Origin: Clostridiales bacterium UBA1446
Lineage (GTDB): Bacteria; Bacillota; Clostridia; Oscillospirales; Oscillospiraceae
Direction: 5' to 3'
DNA length: 26,490 bases
NCBI GenBank assembly: GCA_002329245.1
Contig: DCTG01000227.1
Span: forward strand, 910-27,399
Shown: piece by piece, positions 6,291 to 14,706 of the stretch
Position numbering within the stretch: the first letter of the stretch is position 1
How the letters are laid out: each line of letters begins with the position of its first letter
Program-made: the position numbers and the translations under genes
Notes under the pieces: model-generated
The model's input: the letters and a program-made list of their open reading frames with translations, nothing else
What the model was told of the DNA's origin: nothing
The model's database searches: none

Positions 6291-8875
6291 CACATTACCC
6301 CCTTGACTGCTGCCTTTCCGCGGCGCGCGGTCTCCACGGTAATCGCAGGCTGCAGCACCCGGCCGAGCTGACTCAGAGGCCCCTTAAACTCAACATTGAC
6401 CTTGATATCTCCACCTGCACCGACACCGTCCATTTCCGACAGCGCCTGCTTAAAGGCCTCAACCATTGTGGCCAGCGGCGCCTCAATATTGGTTCCGTGG
6501 CGCTGGTCGCCGAGAACCGCGACAAACTCCCGGTTCGGTGGAATCACGGCGCCTTTTGCGAGGCGGGGCAGGGAAACCGGCGTCAAATAAGGAAGGCTGA
6601 AATCCAGCCCAACAACCGAGCCAAGAGAAGCGACCTTGTTAAAGCCGCCAATCAGCAGGTTGATGCCAGAAACAATGCGGTTGATGAAGTTTTCCACACC
6701 GGTGATGATAAAGTTAAGTACAGATTTAATTCCACCCCAAAGCCCGTCCCAGATCCCGATCAGCGTATCCTTGAAGCCCTGGAACGCATCCTGCAGCGGC
6801 GTGATGACGTGCTCCTTGAACCAGCCGGAAACGGCTTCCCATACGGCTTTGATCGCGTCCCAGGCTTTCCAAAAGTCCTCACGGATGTCCTGCCACGTCT
6901 TCGAAAAATACTCAGCAATAGCATTCCAGATAATGGTCGCTTTTTCTTTGACCCACTCCCAGTTATTGACCAAAAGGACGACGATAGCAATCAGCGCACC
7001 GATTGCGAGAATGACCAACATGATCGGGGAAGTCAGAAAAGCAATCGCACCGGAAAAGATGCTGGTTGCTGCAGCAAGACCGCCGGTTACTCCCGCCGCA
7101 ATAGCGCCGATGACATTCCAAACGGTGATTGCAGCGTTTACCAGCCACCAAGCGGCCGCAAAAGATCCGACTACGATGGCTATGTTTTCGATCGTTTTTT
7201 GGTGGTCGAGGCACCAGTCACTAAAGGCCAGAACGCCGTCAACGATCCCACCAATGATGTCTTTGGCGGTCTCCCAGACTGCGTCTCCAATGGGCTCTAA
7301 AATGTTCCAAATCGCGCCGGCTATATCACCTAAGCGCTGTCCGACCTGTTTAAACTGCTCCGTATGATCCGCGAACCAGTCCCCGACTTTGTCCAACTGC
7401 TTGGAGAAAAATGAAAAAGCGTCCCGCAGCTTTTCGCCGATCCATTCGGCGATTGGAATCAGTGCGGTATCAACAAAGGCCATAATGCCCGGCGTCACCG
7501 CTACGACGACATCGCCGAGCGTCTTAAACCACGAAGATAATTGATTTAAGGCACTTTCCACTGCGGCCGGAATATTAAAGGACTTAAAAAGGTTTCCGAC
7601 AGCCCCGACTATAAGATCGATCTGAGCTTCTATCATGTAGATCAAGCTGAGCACAGTTTCAAATGCGGCGCCGCCGATGTCTGCGCTGGCAAACTCAGAC
7701 TTGATCGCATCCCAGATGCCGACAGCAGTGTTCTTGATGTTCTCCCATCCGTCCCGGACGCGCTGAATCTCAATTTGATAGATTCCGAAAAACTCCAGCA
7801 ATTTTGCCTTCATTGTGTCGAGCGCGTTATTGGTTTGTGCAACCGTTTCGCTCGTAGCTGTGTCTGCGGAAGCGGCAACCGCCGCAGAAGCAGATTTATC
7901 AGCACCGTCGGTACTTCCTCCTTGCAGTACGTTGAGCTCGTCAAAAGAAGCAAGGCTTTTTGATGCCTTTTTCGCGGCGTCTCCGCTGGCCTCTGTACTC
8001 TCTGTTAGGTCGTCCACCGCATCTGCAGCCGCAGTGGTTGCCGTAACAACCTGCAGAGACTGCCCGGTTAGGGCGGTTATAAAATTCGCGAAAACCGTCG
8101 CGGCAGCGTTCAGGGATACGAGCAACTGATTGATCAACTTAAGTGCCGGGGTAAGGATCTGGGTAAAAGCGCCGCCCAGCGTCTGCTTCAGGTTGGTAAA
8201 CTGGAAACTAAGCATCGCGACCTGGCCGGAATAGGTGTTCACCAGCTTGGCCGCGTCGCCGGTCTGGAAACGGGTCTCCTTCAGGATGCCGTTGACCTCA
8301 GCCTGTACCTTCTGAGCCTGCGTCAGGCTGGTCACGCTAACGCCGAGCTCCGCGGCATATTCCTGCCACATCTTCGCAACGTTCTTCGTGACACCGGCGT
8401 TGTCGACGAGGATGCTGTTTTCGTTTTTCAGTCCTTCGGAGGCGCTGGCAACCGCCTCGCCCATTGAGAGGGAGGCGTTTCGGGCAAAGGCTGCGCTGTC
8501 CTTCAGCGCAACCATGACCTTCTCGATCTGCTCGGTGCTGTAGCCCCGCAGCAGCAGGTTTTTGTACGCCGTAACTGCGTCGGCCGCCGGCACAAGACCG
8601 TCCGAGATGTATGACTGGATAAACTCTTTTGCCTGATCGAAACTCTTGCCCTGCCCTTCGGCTATGCTCTGCAGTCCGATCATGGCGTTTGTTAAAAGGT
8701 TGGAGGCCCTGATCGACTCTTTTACAAAAAGGCCGATCGCGCCCGTTGCGAAAGCCGCCGTCATGACGCGGGCGAAGCGCTTAAGGCTGGCCGTCAGTGT
8801 CAAAAGCCCGTTATCGACGCCTTTCTGGTCTATCTTTGTGCTGATGCGTATGTACCCGTCCGGCGCCGCAGCCAT
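6290..8875 (-). CDS. Tail tape measure protein
   Basis: At 861 residues this is the largest gene in the window. It spans the tail lumen and sets tail length. The first 250 residues are helical and include the typical tape-measure segment on activation of RASNLLTNAMIGLQSIAEG. A strongly hydrophobic region follows at about residues 565-640 (including IVVGSFAAAWWLVN and VILAIGALIAIVVLLV), with tryptophan-rich repeats (WDAI, WDGLW) after it. At the rough rule of 0.15 nm per residue the tail would be near 130 nm. The start is preceded by AAGGAGG. With no sheath gene upstream, it indicates a long, non-contractile tail. Confidence 0.92.
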   Translation of the reverse strand: MAAAPDGYIRISTKIDQKGVDNGLLTLTASLKRFARVMTAAFATGAIGLFVKESIRASNLLTNAMIGLQSIAEGQGKSFDQAKEFIQSYISDGLVPAADAVTAYKNLLLRGYSTEQIEKVMVALKDSAAFARNASLSMGEAVASASEGLKNENSILVDNAGVTKNVAKMWQEYAAELGVSVTSLTQAQKVQAEVNGILKETRFQTGDAAKLVNTYSGQVAMLSFQFTNLKQTLGGAFTQILTPALKLINQLLVSLNAAATVFANFITALTGQSLQVVTATTAAADAVDDLTESTEASGDAAKKASKSLASFDELNVLQGGSTDGADKSASAAVAASADTATSETVAQTNNALDTMKAKLLEFFGIYQIEIQRVRDGWENIKNTAVGIWDAIKSEFASADIGGAAFETVLSLIYMIEAQIDLIVGAVGNLFKSFNIPAAVESALNQLSSWFKTLGDVVVAVTPGIMAFVDTALIPIAEWIGEKLRDAFSFFSKQLDKVGDWFADHTEQFKQVGQRLGDIAGAIWNILEPIGDAVWETAKDIIGGIVDGVLAFSDWCLDHQKTIENIAIVVGSFAAAWWLVNAAITVWNVIGAIAAGVTGGLAAATSIFSGAIAFLTSPIMLVILAIGALIAIVVLLVNNWEWVKEKATIIWNAIAEYFSKTWQDIREDFWKAWDAIKAVWEAVSGWFKEHVITPLQDAFQGFKDTLIGIWDGLWGGIKSVLNFIITGVENFINRIVSGINLLIGGFNKVASLGSVVGLDFSLPYLTPVSLPRLAKGAVIPPNREFVAVLGDQRHGTNIEAPLATMVEAFKQALSEMDGVGAGGDIKVNVEFKGPLSQLGRVLQPAITVETARRGKAAVKGVM

Positions 8876-8887
8876 GGTTTCGCCTCC

Positions 8888-9433
8888 TTAACATTTTAGT
8901 TGCGCGAAAAATTCGTCTATTTTCTCCTGATCCTCTTTTGACAACTGCTCCGTCAGGGCGACTTCCTGCTGGGCCTTCGCGATCCGGGAGCGGGTTTTTG
9001 GATCCTTGACCGTAGAGAGATCGTAATTACGCAGATCCCGGACGCGGTTGAGCACGCAATTGTCAGTCAGTCCCTGCAGGAGTTCCGAAAACTCCCACCA
9101 ATGCATATCTTTCGAGCGGGAGAGATCAATGCCGTAGTCGGATCGGAAGGACGCCCGGATATAGTGGATATCCCGCTCAAAGTCCATGTCCGGCTTGTGA
9201 TCCGCTACGCGGAACTCGTCCCTGCCGAGTTGCAGATATTTCACCGCCATACGGACGGCCTCCTGGAGATCAGTCGGTTCCTTTTTGTAGAGGATACCAA
9301 CTACGCCGATGGCCCGTTCAATGTTGCTGATGTTCGGGTCGCTGATGCAGCGCAGGCAAGCGAGGGCATACTCGTAACCGGTGTTGATCTCGTACTCGAC
9401 GCCGCCGACAACCAGAGCTTCCGGATAGCTCAT
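8888..9433 (-). CDS. Tail assembly protein, Gp15 family
   Basis: 181 residues with the pattern of the Gp15 family encoded before the tape measure in Firmicutes siphophages (YEINTGYEYALACLRC, then SYGIDL-like SDYGIDLSRSKDMHWWEF). Start and upstream stop overlap as ATGA. Together with the preceding gene it fills the tail assembly chaperone slot. I saw no convincing slippery site, so the two appear to be separate proteins joined by translational coupling. Confidence 0.85.
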   Translation of the reverse strand: MSYPEALVVGGVEYEINTGYEYALACLRCISDPNISNIERAIGVVGILYKKEPTDLQEAVRMAVKYLQLGRDEFRVADHKPDMDFERDIHYIRASFRSDYGIDLSRSKDMHWWEFSELLQGLTDNCVLNRVRDLRNYDLSTVKDPKTRSRIAKAQQEVALTEQLSKEDQEKIDEFFAQLKC

Positions 9434-9930
9434 TCTAAGGCCCGGCGCTGCTGCCGGTTCGGTTTATATTTCTCCGCTGCGGTTTTCTTCAGACCGTCTA
9501 AGTTCAAGTTCATTTTTTTGAAGTGGGGTTCCAGCTGCACGATCAGATCATGAAACATGGTCAGGTAATTTTTCTCACCGAAAATCTTTTTACAGGCTCC
9601 GGGGCCGAGGAATTCATCCAGCGCGGCGCGGGCATCGCTATAAAACCGGTCAATCAGCTCTGCACCGTCTCGCTGGTTCTGTGTGAGTCCAATTACTTGT
9701 TCGCTGTAAGGCTCTCCGAAGATGTAGAGCGTTTTATCCGGGCGGGCGTCAATCTCCTTCGCTTTTGCCTCATATTCGGCAGTCAGCCGATCGATTAGCT
9801 CATAGGTTTTAAACAGCCGGGAGCTCAGACTGACATCCGCAAGATCAAAGGAAATGGTTTCGCCGGCGTCGTTGACCTCGATCACATACTCTGTCTGCGA
9901 GCGGACGCGGATTTTGTTTTTTTCTGCCAT
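9430..9930 (-). CDS. Tail assembly chaperone-like protein
   Basis: 166 residues, acidic and helical, ending in the basic PNRQQRRALE. It sits in the first tail-chaperone position between the tail tube and Gp15 genes. Chaperones here keep the tape measure soluble during tail assembly. The family is assigned from position, size and general pattern, not from a catalytic motif. Confidence 0.7.
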   Translation of the reverse strand: MAEKNKIRVRSQTEYVIEVNDAGETISFDLADVSLSSRLFKTYELIDRLTAEYEAKAKEIDARPDKTLYIFGEPYSEQVIGLTQNQRDGAELIDRFYSDARAALDEFLGPGACKKIFGEKNYLTMFHDLIVQLEPHFKKMNLNLDGLKKTAAEKYKPNRQQRRALE

Positions 9931-9933
9931 TTT

Positions 9934-10245
9934 TCAGTTCCTCTCCTTATCTCGTTTTCGCATAATCTCTTTGACGGCGCGTTTATACTGGTTTGGCAGA
10001 TTGAGCACGGTAATAAGCGCATCACCCTCAAAGATATAGACCTTCTCGCCCCATATACGGAGATTGCTTCCACAATGTTTGTTGAGATATATCCCGCTTA
10101 GATAGCGGTTAAGACTTTCGGAGGTTTCCGCGTGGGTTACGCCATGGTCAAACGCGATCTGCGCGATTCTATTCACGGATTTCATCGGCACGCCGACGCG
10201 TTCCCTAACACGTTTTTTCCGTGTGCCGTTGTATACATACTTCAT
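9934..10245 (-). CDS. Small basic phage protein of the tail region
   Basis: About 103 residues, rich in Lys/Arg at both ends (NGTRKKRVRERVG near the start, KEIMRKRDKERN at the end). Its function is not recognised. GGAGG directly abuts the ATG at 10245 with no spacer, which is unusual. An in-frame ATG at 10272 lies in the loop of a strong hairpin and is less likely. The abnormal start suggests weak or structure-regulated translation. Confidence 0.6.
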   Translation of the reverse strand: MKYVYNGTRKKRVRERVGVPMKSVNRIAQIAFDHGVTHAETSESLNRYLSGIYLNKHCGSNLRIWGEKVYIFEGDALITVLNLPNQYKRAVKEIMRKRDKERN

Positions 10246-10258
10246 CCTCCGTAACCGG

Positions 10259-10283
10259 GCGGGGCAGGTCATCCCTGCCCCGC
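10259..10283 (-). other. Strong stem-loop after the tail tube gene
   Basis: Perfect 10-bp GC-rich arms (GCGGGGCAGG and complement) with a 5-nt loop lie 21 bp past the tail tube stop. There is no U-tract on the minus strand, so it is not a classical terminator. It may protect the mRNA 3' side of the abundant tail tube message or mask the next start. Confidence 0.6.
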
Positions 10284-10304
10284 GTTTTATACCCGGATGT
10301 TTGG

Positions 10305-10796
10305 TTACGTCGCCGGCGTAGGCGTAAAGGATGGAGCGCCGGCAGTAATGACTGCGGTGCCGTTCTGCGGGTCACCGTTGTAGTAGATCGTCACACCGAG
10401 GGTCTGAGGCTGTCCGCCGGTCAGGGTGAACGTATCGACCGCGACGACGGCATTCTGAAGCTGCGCAGGGTAGGGACTATCACCGCTAATATCAATTTCG
10501 AGGATCTGCGTTTCTGCAGCTGCACCGACCGCGCGGTTTTTACGCATTTCTTCGAGATATCCATGTGCCGGTGCCGTTGTGCTGTCGTGCAGCGCGATGG
10601 TGATCCCCGCGCTGACCTGATAGCTGTCGACGCTGTTTGAGGCGTTGTCCTCGTCGATGTAGGTTTCAGTCGTCACCTGCGGGTTATACGCGAGCGGGAA
10701 CTCCGTGACGCCTTTTCCGAGGCGCGCCCATTCCGGGGTTATGGTGGTGCCGATATTGATAAAATAAGCCATCAGGCTGGATTTGAGTTTTGCCAT
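10305..10796 (-). CDS. Major tail (tube) protein
   Basis: 163 residues. The N-terminus MAKLKSSLMAYFINIG leads into a beta-rich sequence with TTETYIDEDNAS, typical of siphophage tail tube proteins of the Firmicutes. It follows the tail terminator-like gene and precedes the chaperone slot. A single tube gene and no sheath gene point to a siphovirus. It abuts the upstream gene (stop 10797). Confidence 0.85.
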   Translation of the reverse strand: MAKLKSSLMAYFINIGTTITPEWARLGKGVTEFPLAYNPQVTTETYIDEDNASNSVDSYQVSAGITIALHDSTTAPAHGYLEEMRKNRAVGAAAETQILEIDISGDSPYPAQLQNAVVAVDTFTLTGGQPQTLGVTIYYNGDPQNGTAVITAGAPSFTPTPAT

Positions 10797-11273
10797 TTAC
10801 TGGGCCTCCTCATAGTAAGTCAGGGAAAACACACTGAAGAAAGTTGTGTTCCCGTCTTCGTCTTTGCCCGATTGATCCGTCGGGCCCTTCAGGGTAGTTA
10901 GCGTGTCCGGGGACCGACGCGCCCCGATATTGAGCCCCGTCGGTCCGTTTTTCCGAAACCAGGCCGAAATGTCACTAAGTGGCTGTGTGATGGCACCGAC
11001 ACCGTCCGGCACGGCATTTGTTGTATGGAAGATCATAAAGGGAACCTCAGCGGAGAAGCCCCCGAGAATGTCCTCCTCAAGCACGACGCCCCCGTCGGAT
11101 TTGATGCAGAATCCGAGACCGTTCGATTCCTCGACATATTCGAGCCATAGATGGCCTGGTAAGATCGGCTGTTCGGTTTCCGGATCCCGCAGCCCGTTGA
11201 TCCACTCTTGGAGCGCAGTGATTACCTGCGTGACGTCGGTCGCGTCGAGTGCTCTCACCGGTTCGTCTGCCAT
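10797..11273 (-). CDS. Tail terminator-like minor capsid protein
   Basis: 158 residues. Its position after the tail-completion gene and before the tail tube is that of the tail terminator (also annotated as minor capsid protein in Firmicutes phages). A central patch LGFCIKSDGGVVLEEDILGG and the beta-rich C-terminus fit such small joining proteins. It directly abuts both neighbours. The call rests mainly on synteny. Confidence 0.7.
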   Translation of the reverse strand: MADEPVRALDATDVTQVITALQEWINGLRDPETEQPILPGHLWLEYVEESNGLGFCIKSDGGVVLEEDILGGFSAEVPFMIFHTTNAVPDGVGAITQPLSDISAWFRKNGPTGLNIGARRSPDTLTTLKGPTDQSGKDEDGNTTFFSVFSLTYYEEAQ

Positions 11274-11624
11274 TTAGCCGCCTCCTCCCAATTTCCTGGC
11301 GCCGGCTATCCACTTCGGGCGGTAAATCGCCTTGGCAGCGTGGAACCACCGTCTCGTTGCTTTCGGGTGCGCCTGTTTGCTGTGATTAAAATTCCCATAG
11401 TATTGCGCCTTCGCATAGGCTTTATTGTAGACAAGCAGGCCGCTTCCGATCTTCGTGCCGGCGATGCCGGAGCGTTCCAGTTCGCCGGTTACGCGGGGGA
11501 CAAAGGGAGCCGTGTCCTTCAGAACCTCGTTGTCGAGCCATCGCTGTGCCAATGCGTTTGCGGTTTTCAGACGGCCGCGGATCTTGGCGTGGTGGAGGGT
11601 AAAGGTGACGACGCGAGGCTTCAT
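11274..11624 (-). CDS. Tail-completion / minor capsid protein (HK97 gp10-like slot)
   Basis: 116 residues, strongly basic. It contains DTAPFVPRVTGELERSG followed by YAKAQYYGNFNHSKQAHPKATRRWFHAA, a pattern of Firmicutes minor capsid / tail-completion proteins. A longer frame exists from 11837, but the ATG at 11624 overlaps the previous stop as ATGA, which marks the true start. Confidence 0.8.
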   Translation of the reverse strand: MKPRVVTFTLHHAKIRGRLKTANALAQRWLDNEVLKDTAPFVPRVTGELERSGIAGTKIGSGLLVYNKAYAKAQYYGNFNHSKQAHPKATRRWFHAAKAIYRPKWIAGARKLGGGG

Positions 11625-12079
11625 TTCCCTGTTACCTCCAGGATCTGCAGCTGCGGCTTTCCCAGCGCGGCGGCCGGCACGCCGGCGGCCGTTACGCTGA
11701 AGCACTGATACTTTGTGATCATCTGTTGTTTCGTAGCAGGCGGCAGTGTTTCGGTTGCAACGCCGGAGATGAAAAAATCGTTTGAGCTGCCAAAGGTAAA
11801 ATAGCCCGCTTTCTGCTGCGCGGAAAGCTGCTGCCATTCCGGAAATGACAGAAAGGTACGGTCTGACGTTGTGGTAATATCCCGGAGATCGATGATGAGC
11901 TGTGCCTTGTCAGATGTGGAAACTCCGCGCGCAGAAAGACGCTGCTGATAGGCCGTATCGAGATAGACCCGGTCGATAACGGTGCGCTGGTAAGCGGCCG
12001 CGCCTGCCGTGGTGCTGATGTAGTTGTACAGAGTAATGGTGTGCGGTCTCGCCCGTCGGCTGATTACTTTCATGGTCAT
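11621..12079 (-). CDS. Head-closure protein (head-tail joining)
   Basis: 152 residues in the head-closure slot between the connector and tail-completion genes. It contains VIDRVYLDTAYQQRL and beta-rich sequence with PEWQQLSAQQKAGYFTFG. The start overlaps the upstream stop (ATGA); a second in-frame ATG lies two codons later. I do not recognise a named family with certainty. Confidence 0.65.
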   Translation of the reverse strand: MTMKVISRRARPHTITLYNYISTTAGAAAYQRTVIDRVYLDTAYQQRLSARGVSTSDKAQLIIDLRDITTTSDRTFLSFPEWQQLSAQQKAGYFTFGSSNDFFISGVATETLPPATKQQMITKYQCFSVTAAGVPAAALGKPQLQILEVTGK

Positions 12080-12462
12080 ATCCCCGCATAGAGCAGGCCT
12101 GTCGGACGCAGGTGGGAGCAGGCTGCCGTCAGCGCGGCGATCTTCATGGTCGTGATCTGCTGCGTGTCGACCGTGTAGCTGTAGGAGCCAACCTTCTCCT
12201 GCGTCGCGGCGATGCCGCTGCCATCCGTCGCCGTGTCGATCTGTGCCAGGGCCTCCGCAACTGTGCAGACTGCAAGTTTGATATTTCCCTGCGTTTCGGA
12301 GGAAAAACTGGACATGCCCTTCAGCCGGATTCGGCCGAAGGTGAGCTTGTCGATCTCGTCGGATGCGCGCAGCGCGATACGGGGAAACACTGCGGCGTCG
12401 ATCGGCGTGCCCTTGTAAAGGGCTGTGTAATCTTCTTGCGTGATGTACGGTTCATAGGCCAT
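12076..12462 (-). CDS. Head-tail connector protein
   Basis: 128 residues: MAYEPYITQEDYTALYKG, then a helical region with RASDEIDKLTFGRIR, the compact helical pattern of gp6-like head-tail connectors that dock below the portal. It lies between the capsid-decoration-like genes and the head-closure gene. Family identified by pattern and position. Confidence 0.75.
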   Translation of the reverse strand: MAYEPYITQEDYTALYKGTPIDAAVFPRIALRASDEIDKLTFGRIRLKGMSSFSSETQGNIKLAVCTVAEALAQIDTATDGSGIAATQEKVGSYSYTVDTQQITTMKIAALTAACSHLRPTGLLYAGI

Positions 12463-12482
12463 ATTTACGGCCCCCTTGCTTA

Positions 12483-13040
12483 TTACTTTACGGCGATGTT
12501 TGCAGTCCCGGTGGCCAGGACATGGCCTTTGACGTCAACCTTCGCAACTGTGATCTTGTCGTGATTCTCTGCGGGGGTTAATTCGTCACCGGTCGCAATG
12601 TCAGCCCAATCACTCACGTCGTCCATGTAAAGCGGCGCGGGCGCGGTTGTCTGCGCTGTTTTGTACTTATAGGTGCCAGCTCCGGTGATGGTGATTTTGG
12701 TATCCCCGACCTCTGTGCCGGCGGCCGAAGCGATGACGACGGCGCCCAGATATTTGGTGCTGAGAGATGTCTCGATCGCCCGGACTAATGTTTGTTTGCT
12801 GTCTGGATGCTCGGGCACCTGATCAAAGGCGATCCCAAGATAATCACAAGCCTGCCGCAGCTGATTGGGCGTAAGCTTATCCAGCAGCGTCAGTTCGTGC
12901 TTGCTGTTATCGGCCTGATAGCCGTCGGCCGTCCACGCAGTCACATCGGTTCCGAGGGGAACAACTCCGACGCCGTTTTCGAAATTGACGGCGCGCCAGC
13001 TGACATCCGGCTTTTCTACTGGTGAATAAAGTCTTGGCAT
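12483..13040 (-). CDS. Probable virion (head decoration-like) protein with a HeH/SAP-like helix pair
   Basis: 185 residues. The N-terminal part (1-45) is beta-rich (WRAVNFENGVGVVPLG). Residues about 50-92 (LTPNQLRQACDYLGIAF and ETLSTKYLGAV-like helix) look like a helix-extension-helix fold. The remainder is a small Thr/Ala-rich beta domain (AGTEVGDTKITITGAGTYKYK) suited to head decoration. It lies after the capsid genes. Its function is unknown; capsid surface binding is an inference. Confidence 0.6.
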   Translation of the reverse strand: MPRLYSPVEKPDVSWRAVNFENGVGVVPLGTDVTAWTADGYQADNSKHELTLLDKLTPNQLRQACDYLGIAFDQVPEHPDSKQTLVRAIETSLSTKYLGAVVIASAAGTEVGDTKITITGAGTYKYKTAQTTAPAPLYMDDVSDWADIATGDELTPAENHDKITVAKVDVKGHVLATGTANIAVK

Positions 13041-13079
13041 TTTAATTCCTCTTTTCGTTTCCGTGGAACGCCTCCAGGA

Positions 13080-13634
13080 TTATTTCCCGGCGGCGTTCTC
13101 TGTTTCCTTGATTATTTTCAGGACGCTGGATTTGGCCTTCAGCGAGGTGACGTCGATGCCTTTTTCGGCTGCGTATTCCCGCAATTCCTTTTCAGTCATC
13201 TTGTCCAGCGGTGACGGCTCGGGTGCCGGCGACGGTGGCGGCGGGGACGTGGCTTTGTCATCCGATAAATCGAATTCTTCAGGAGGGTGATTGCCGCTTG
13301 GGCCGGTAAATTTCGGTTCACTTTGCTGTTCGGCGCCAGTTTCCACCTGATCCATGGTCCCGGCTGCTGCCTTGGCCTCTGCCTCCTCTTTGGCTTCTGC
13401 TTTGGCTTCAGCTTCGGCTTTCTCGGCTGTAGCTTTCGCCTCTGCCTCTGCTTTTGCTTTTGCTTTCGCTTCGGCTTCAGCCTTCTCAGCCGTAGCGAGA
13501 TCCGCAATGGTATATCCCTTCTGTCTGAAGTAGTCGATCAGATAGCTACTGTCCGTCTCGGCCACGCCGCTTTTGAACTCGACGCCGGCGCGGATCCCAC
13601 TGAAGGCGCCAGCGGGGGCGATGATCTTTGCCAT
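13080..13634 (-). CDS. Capsid-region protein with an Ala/Lys/Glu helix and a SAP/HeH-like end
   Basis: 184 residues. Residues 1-45 (MAKIIAPAGAFSGIRAGVEF, ETDSSYLIDYFRQKGY) match a common Firmicutes phage protein found beside the capsid gene. Residues about 49-91 (DNA 13362-13490) are an almost pure A/K/E repeat, expected to form a single alpha helix. A Pro/Ser-rich linker (PPPPSPAPEPSP) leads to a SAP/HeH-like module (about 142-177, LREYAAEKGIDVTSLK). AAGGGAG supports the start. Role unknown; the layout suggests an extended spacer that displays or anchors a small domain. Confidence 0.65.
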   Translation of the reverse strand: MAKIIAPAGAFSGIRAGVEFKSGVAETDSSYLIDYFRQKGYTIADLATAEKAEAEAKAKAKAEAEAKATAEKAEAEAKAEAKEEAEAKAAAGTMDQVETGAEQQSEPKFTGPSGNHPPEEFDLSDDKATSPPPPSPAPEPSPLDKMTEKELREYAAEKGIDVTSLKAKSSVLKIIKETENAAGK

Positions 13635-13660
13635 GTTTTTCTCCCTTCCAGGGCAGGGCC

Positions 13661-13690
13661 GGCGGCCGCAGGATTTTTTTCGCGGCCGCC
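13661..13690 (-). other. Strong stem-loop after the capsid gene
   Basis: Perfect 9-bp GC arms (GGCGGCCGC / GCGGCCGCC) around a 12-nt A-rich loop lie about 30 bp past the capsid stop. No U-tract follows on the minus strand. It most likely stabilises the 3' side of the abundant capsid message, or pauses polymerase. Confidence 0.6.
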
Positions 13691-13720
13691 GTCTCCGTCC
13701 TTTTTTGGTATTAGGCCGTG

Positions 13721-14668
13721 TTAAGCGACCTGAATATTGCGCAGCACTGCGGCGCAGCGGGTGGCCTTTACAGCAATCGCCGCGACCATTTCCACTTCGC
13801 CGGTTTTAACGGCGCCCGGCGCGTTGAGGTCAGGAAGGTATTCCGTTACGATCTTGTCGCCCTCGGGGGAAACGCCGTGGACACCATCCATCCCGAGGCG
13901 AACCGCATAGATGCTGGTGACGTTACCGACAATCGGTATGATCGGGTTTACGCCGCCGGGTCTGTCGCCCAACGCCATGACAGTGGACGGGCCCCATTGG
14001 GCCACTTCGAGCCCGTACTCTGATTTTGCCGTCACACCGATTCCGGCGCGGTCCATGACACTCTGCCACTTGCTGTACATGAAGCTGTTCATCAGATACA
14101 GGGTCGGCGCGCCGTCCATGCGCGCGCGAAGATCGCGGAGCGCGTCTATAAACACCTGCCAGTTTGCTGTGATATTAGCTGAGGTTGACAGGTCAATGGG
14201 TGCCGCGGGAATCACTTCCGTGGGGCCGCCAGTAACGGTGATGTCAATACCGTCAAAATCCGCAGGCACAAGCGCTGCGTCACCATTGATGAAGAGATTA
14301 TGGAAATGGGCAACGGTTGCCTGCGCCTTCTGCTGGAGTTGAAATTTGATGTGGTCGACAACCTGTGTCTCGTGTTTGATGAGTACGCGGTCCAACTGGA
14401 AGCTGCCGCCGAGAACCTTAAGGTTGGCGTTTTGCGGCGTCGTCACCGCTTCCTGTGGAACAAATTCGGTGTTGATGGCGCGGGACCCAGCCTGGGGGAA
14501 GGTCGTGATGCGGTTGTAGGTATAGGTGAGGGATTGCCCTATGCCGCCTGCTTTGACCGTGTTGTCAAAGGTGAGCATGTCAAGCAGGGCGCTCTTCCGG
14601 AACTCGTCAATAACGTACTCGGAGAGCTTGTTTTGGGAAAGGGCGCGGGCTTGTGCAAGTGTTAACAT
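13721..14668 (-). CDS. Major capsid protein (HK97-like)
   Basis: 315 residues: MLTLAQARALSQNKLSEYVI, then an E-loop-type region (about residues 40-80, SLTYTYNRITTFPQAGSRAI) and an alpha/beta A-domain containing VVDHIKFQLQQKAQATVAHF. This is the layout of HK97-fold capsid proteins of Firmicutes phages. It follows the scaffold gene as expected, and AAAGGAA lies 8 nt before the ATG. A stable hairpin follows the gene. Confidence 0.88.
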   Translation of the reverse strand: MLTLAQARALSQNKLSEYVIDEFRKSALLDMLTFDNTVKAGGIGQSLTYTYNRITTFPQAGSRAINTEFVPQEAVTTPQNANLKVLGGSFQLDRVLIKHETQVVDHIKFQLQQKAQATVAHFHNLFINGDAALVPADFDGIDITVTGGPTEVIPAAPIDLSTSANITANWQVFIDALRDLRARMDGAPTLYLMNSFMYSKWQSVMDRAGIGVTAKSEYGLEVAQWGPSTVMALGDRPGGVNPIIPIVGNVTSIYAVRLGMDGVHGVSPEGDKIVTEYLPDLNAPGAVKTGEVEMVAAIAVKATRCAAVLRNIQVA

Positions 14669-14706
14669 GATTCGGATTCCTTTCGTCGGTTATTCCGGCG
14701 TGGCAC

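Noticed and set aside
6284..7367. Long plus-strand frames of 338 and 243 residues opposite the tape measure gene
   Set aside because: They are mirror frames of a strongly supported minus-strand gene, without ribosome binding sites or recognisable domains.
9420..9445. Programmed -1 frameshift between the two tail chaperone genes
   Set aside because: No slippery heptamer is visible near the overlap; the ATGA overlap explains coupling.
11274..11837. 187-residue version of the tail-completion gene
   Set aside because: The extra 71 residues overlap the previous gene and have no start signal; the ATG at 11624 makes the standard ATGA overlap.
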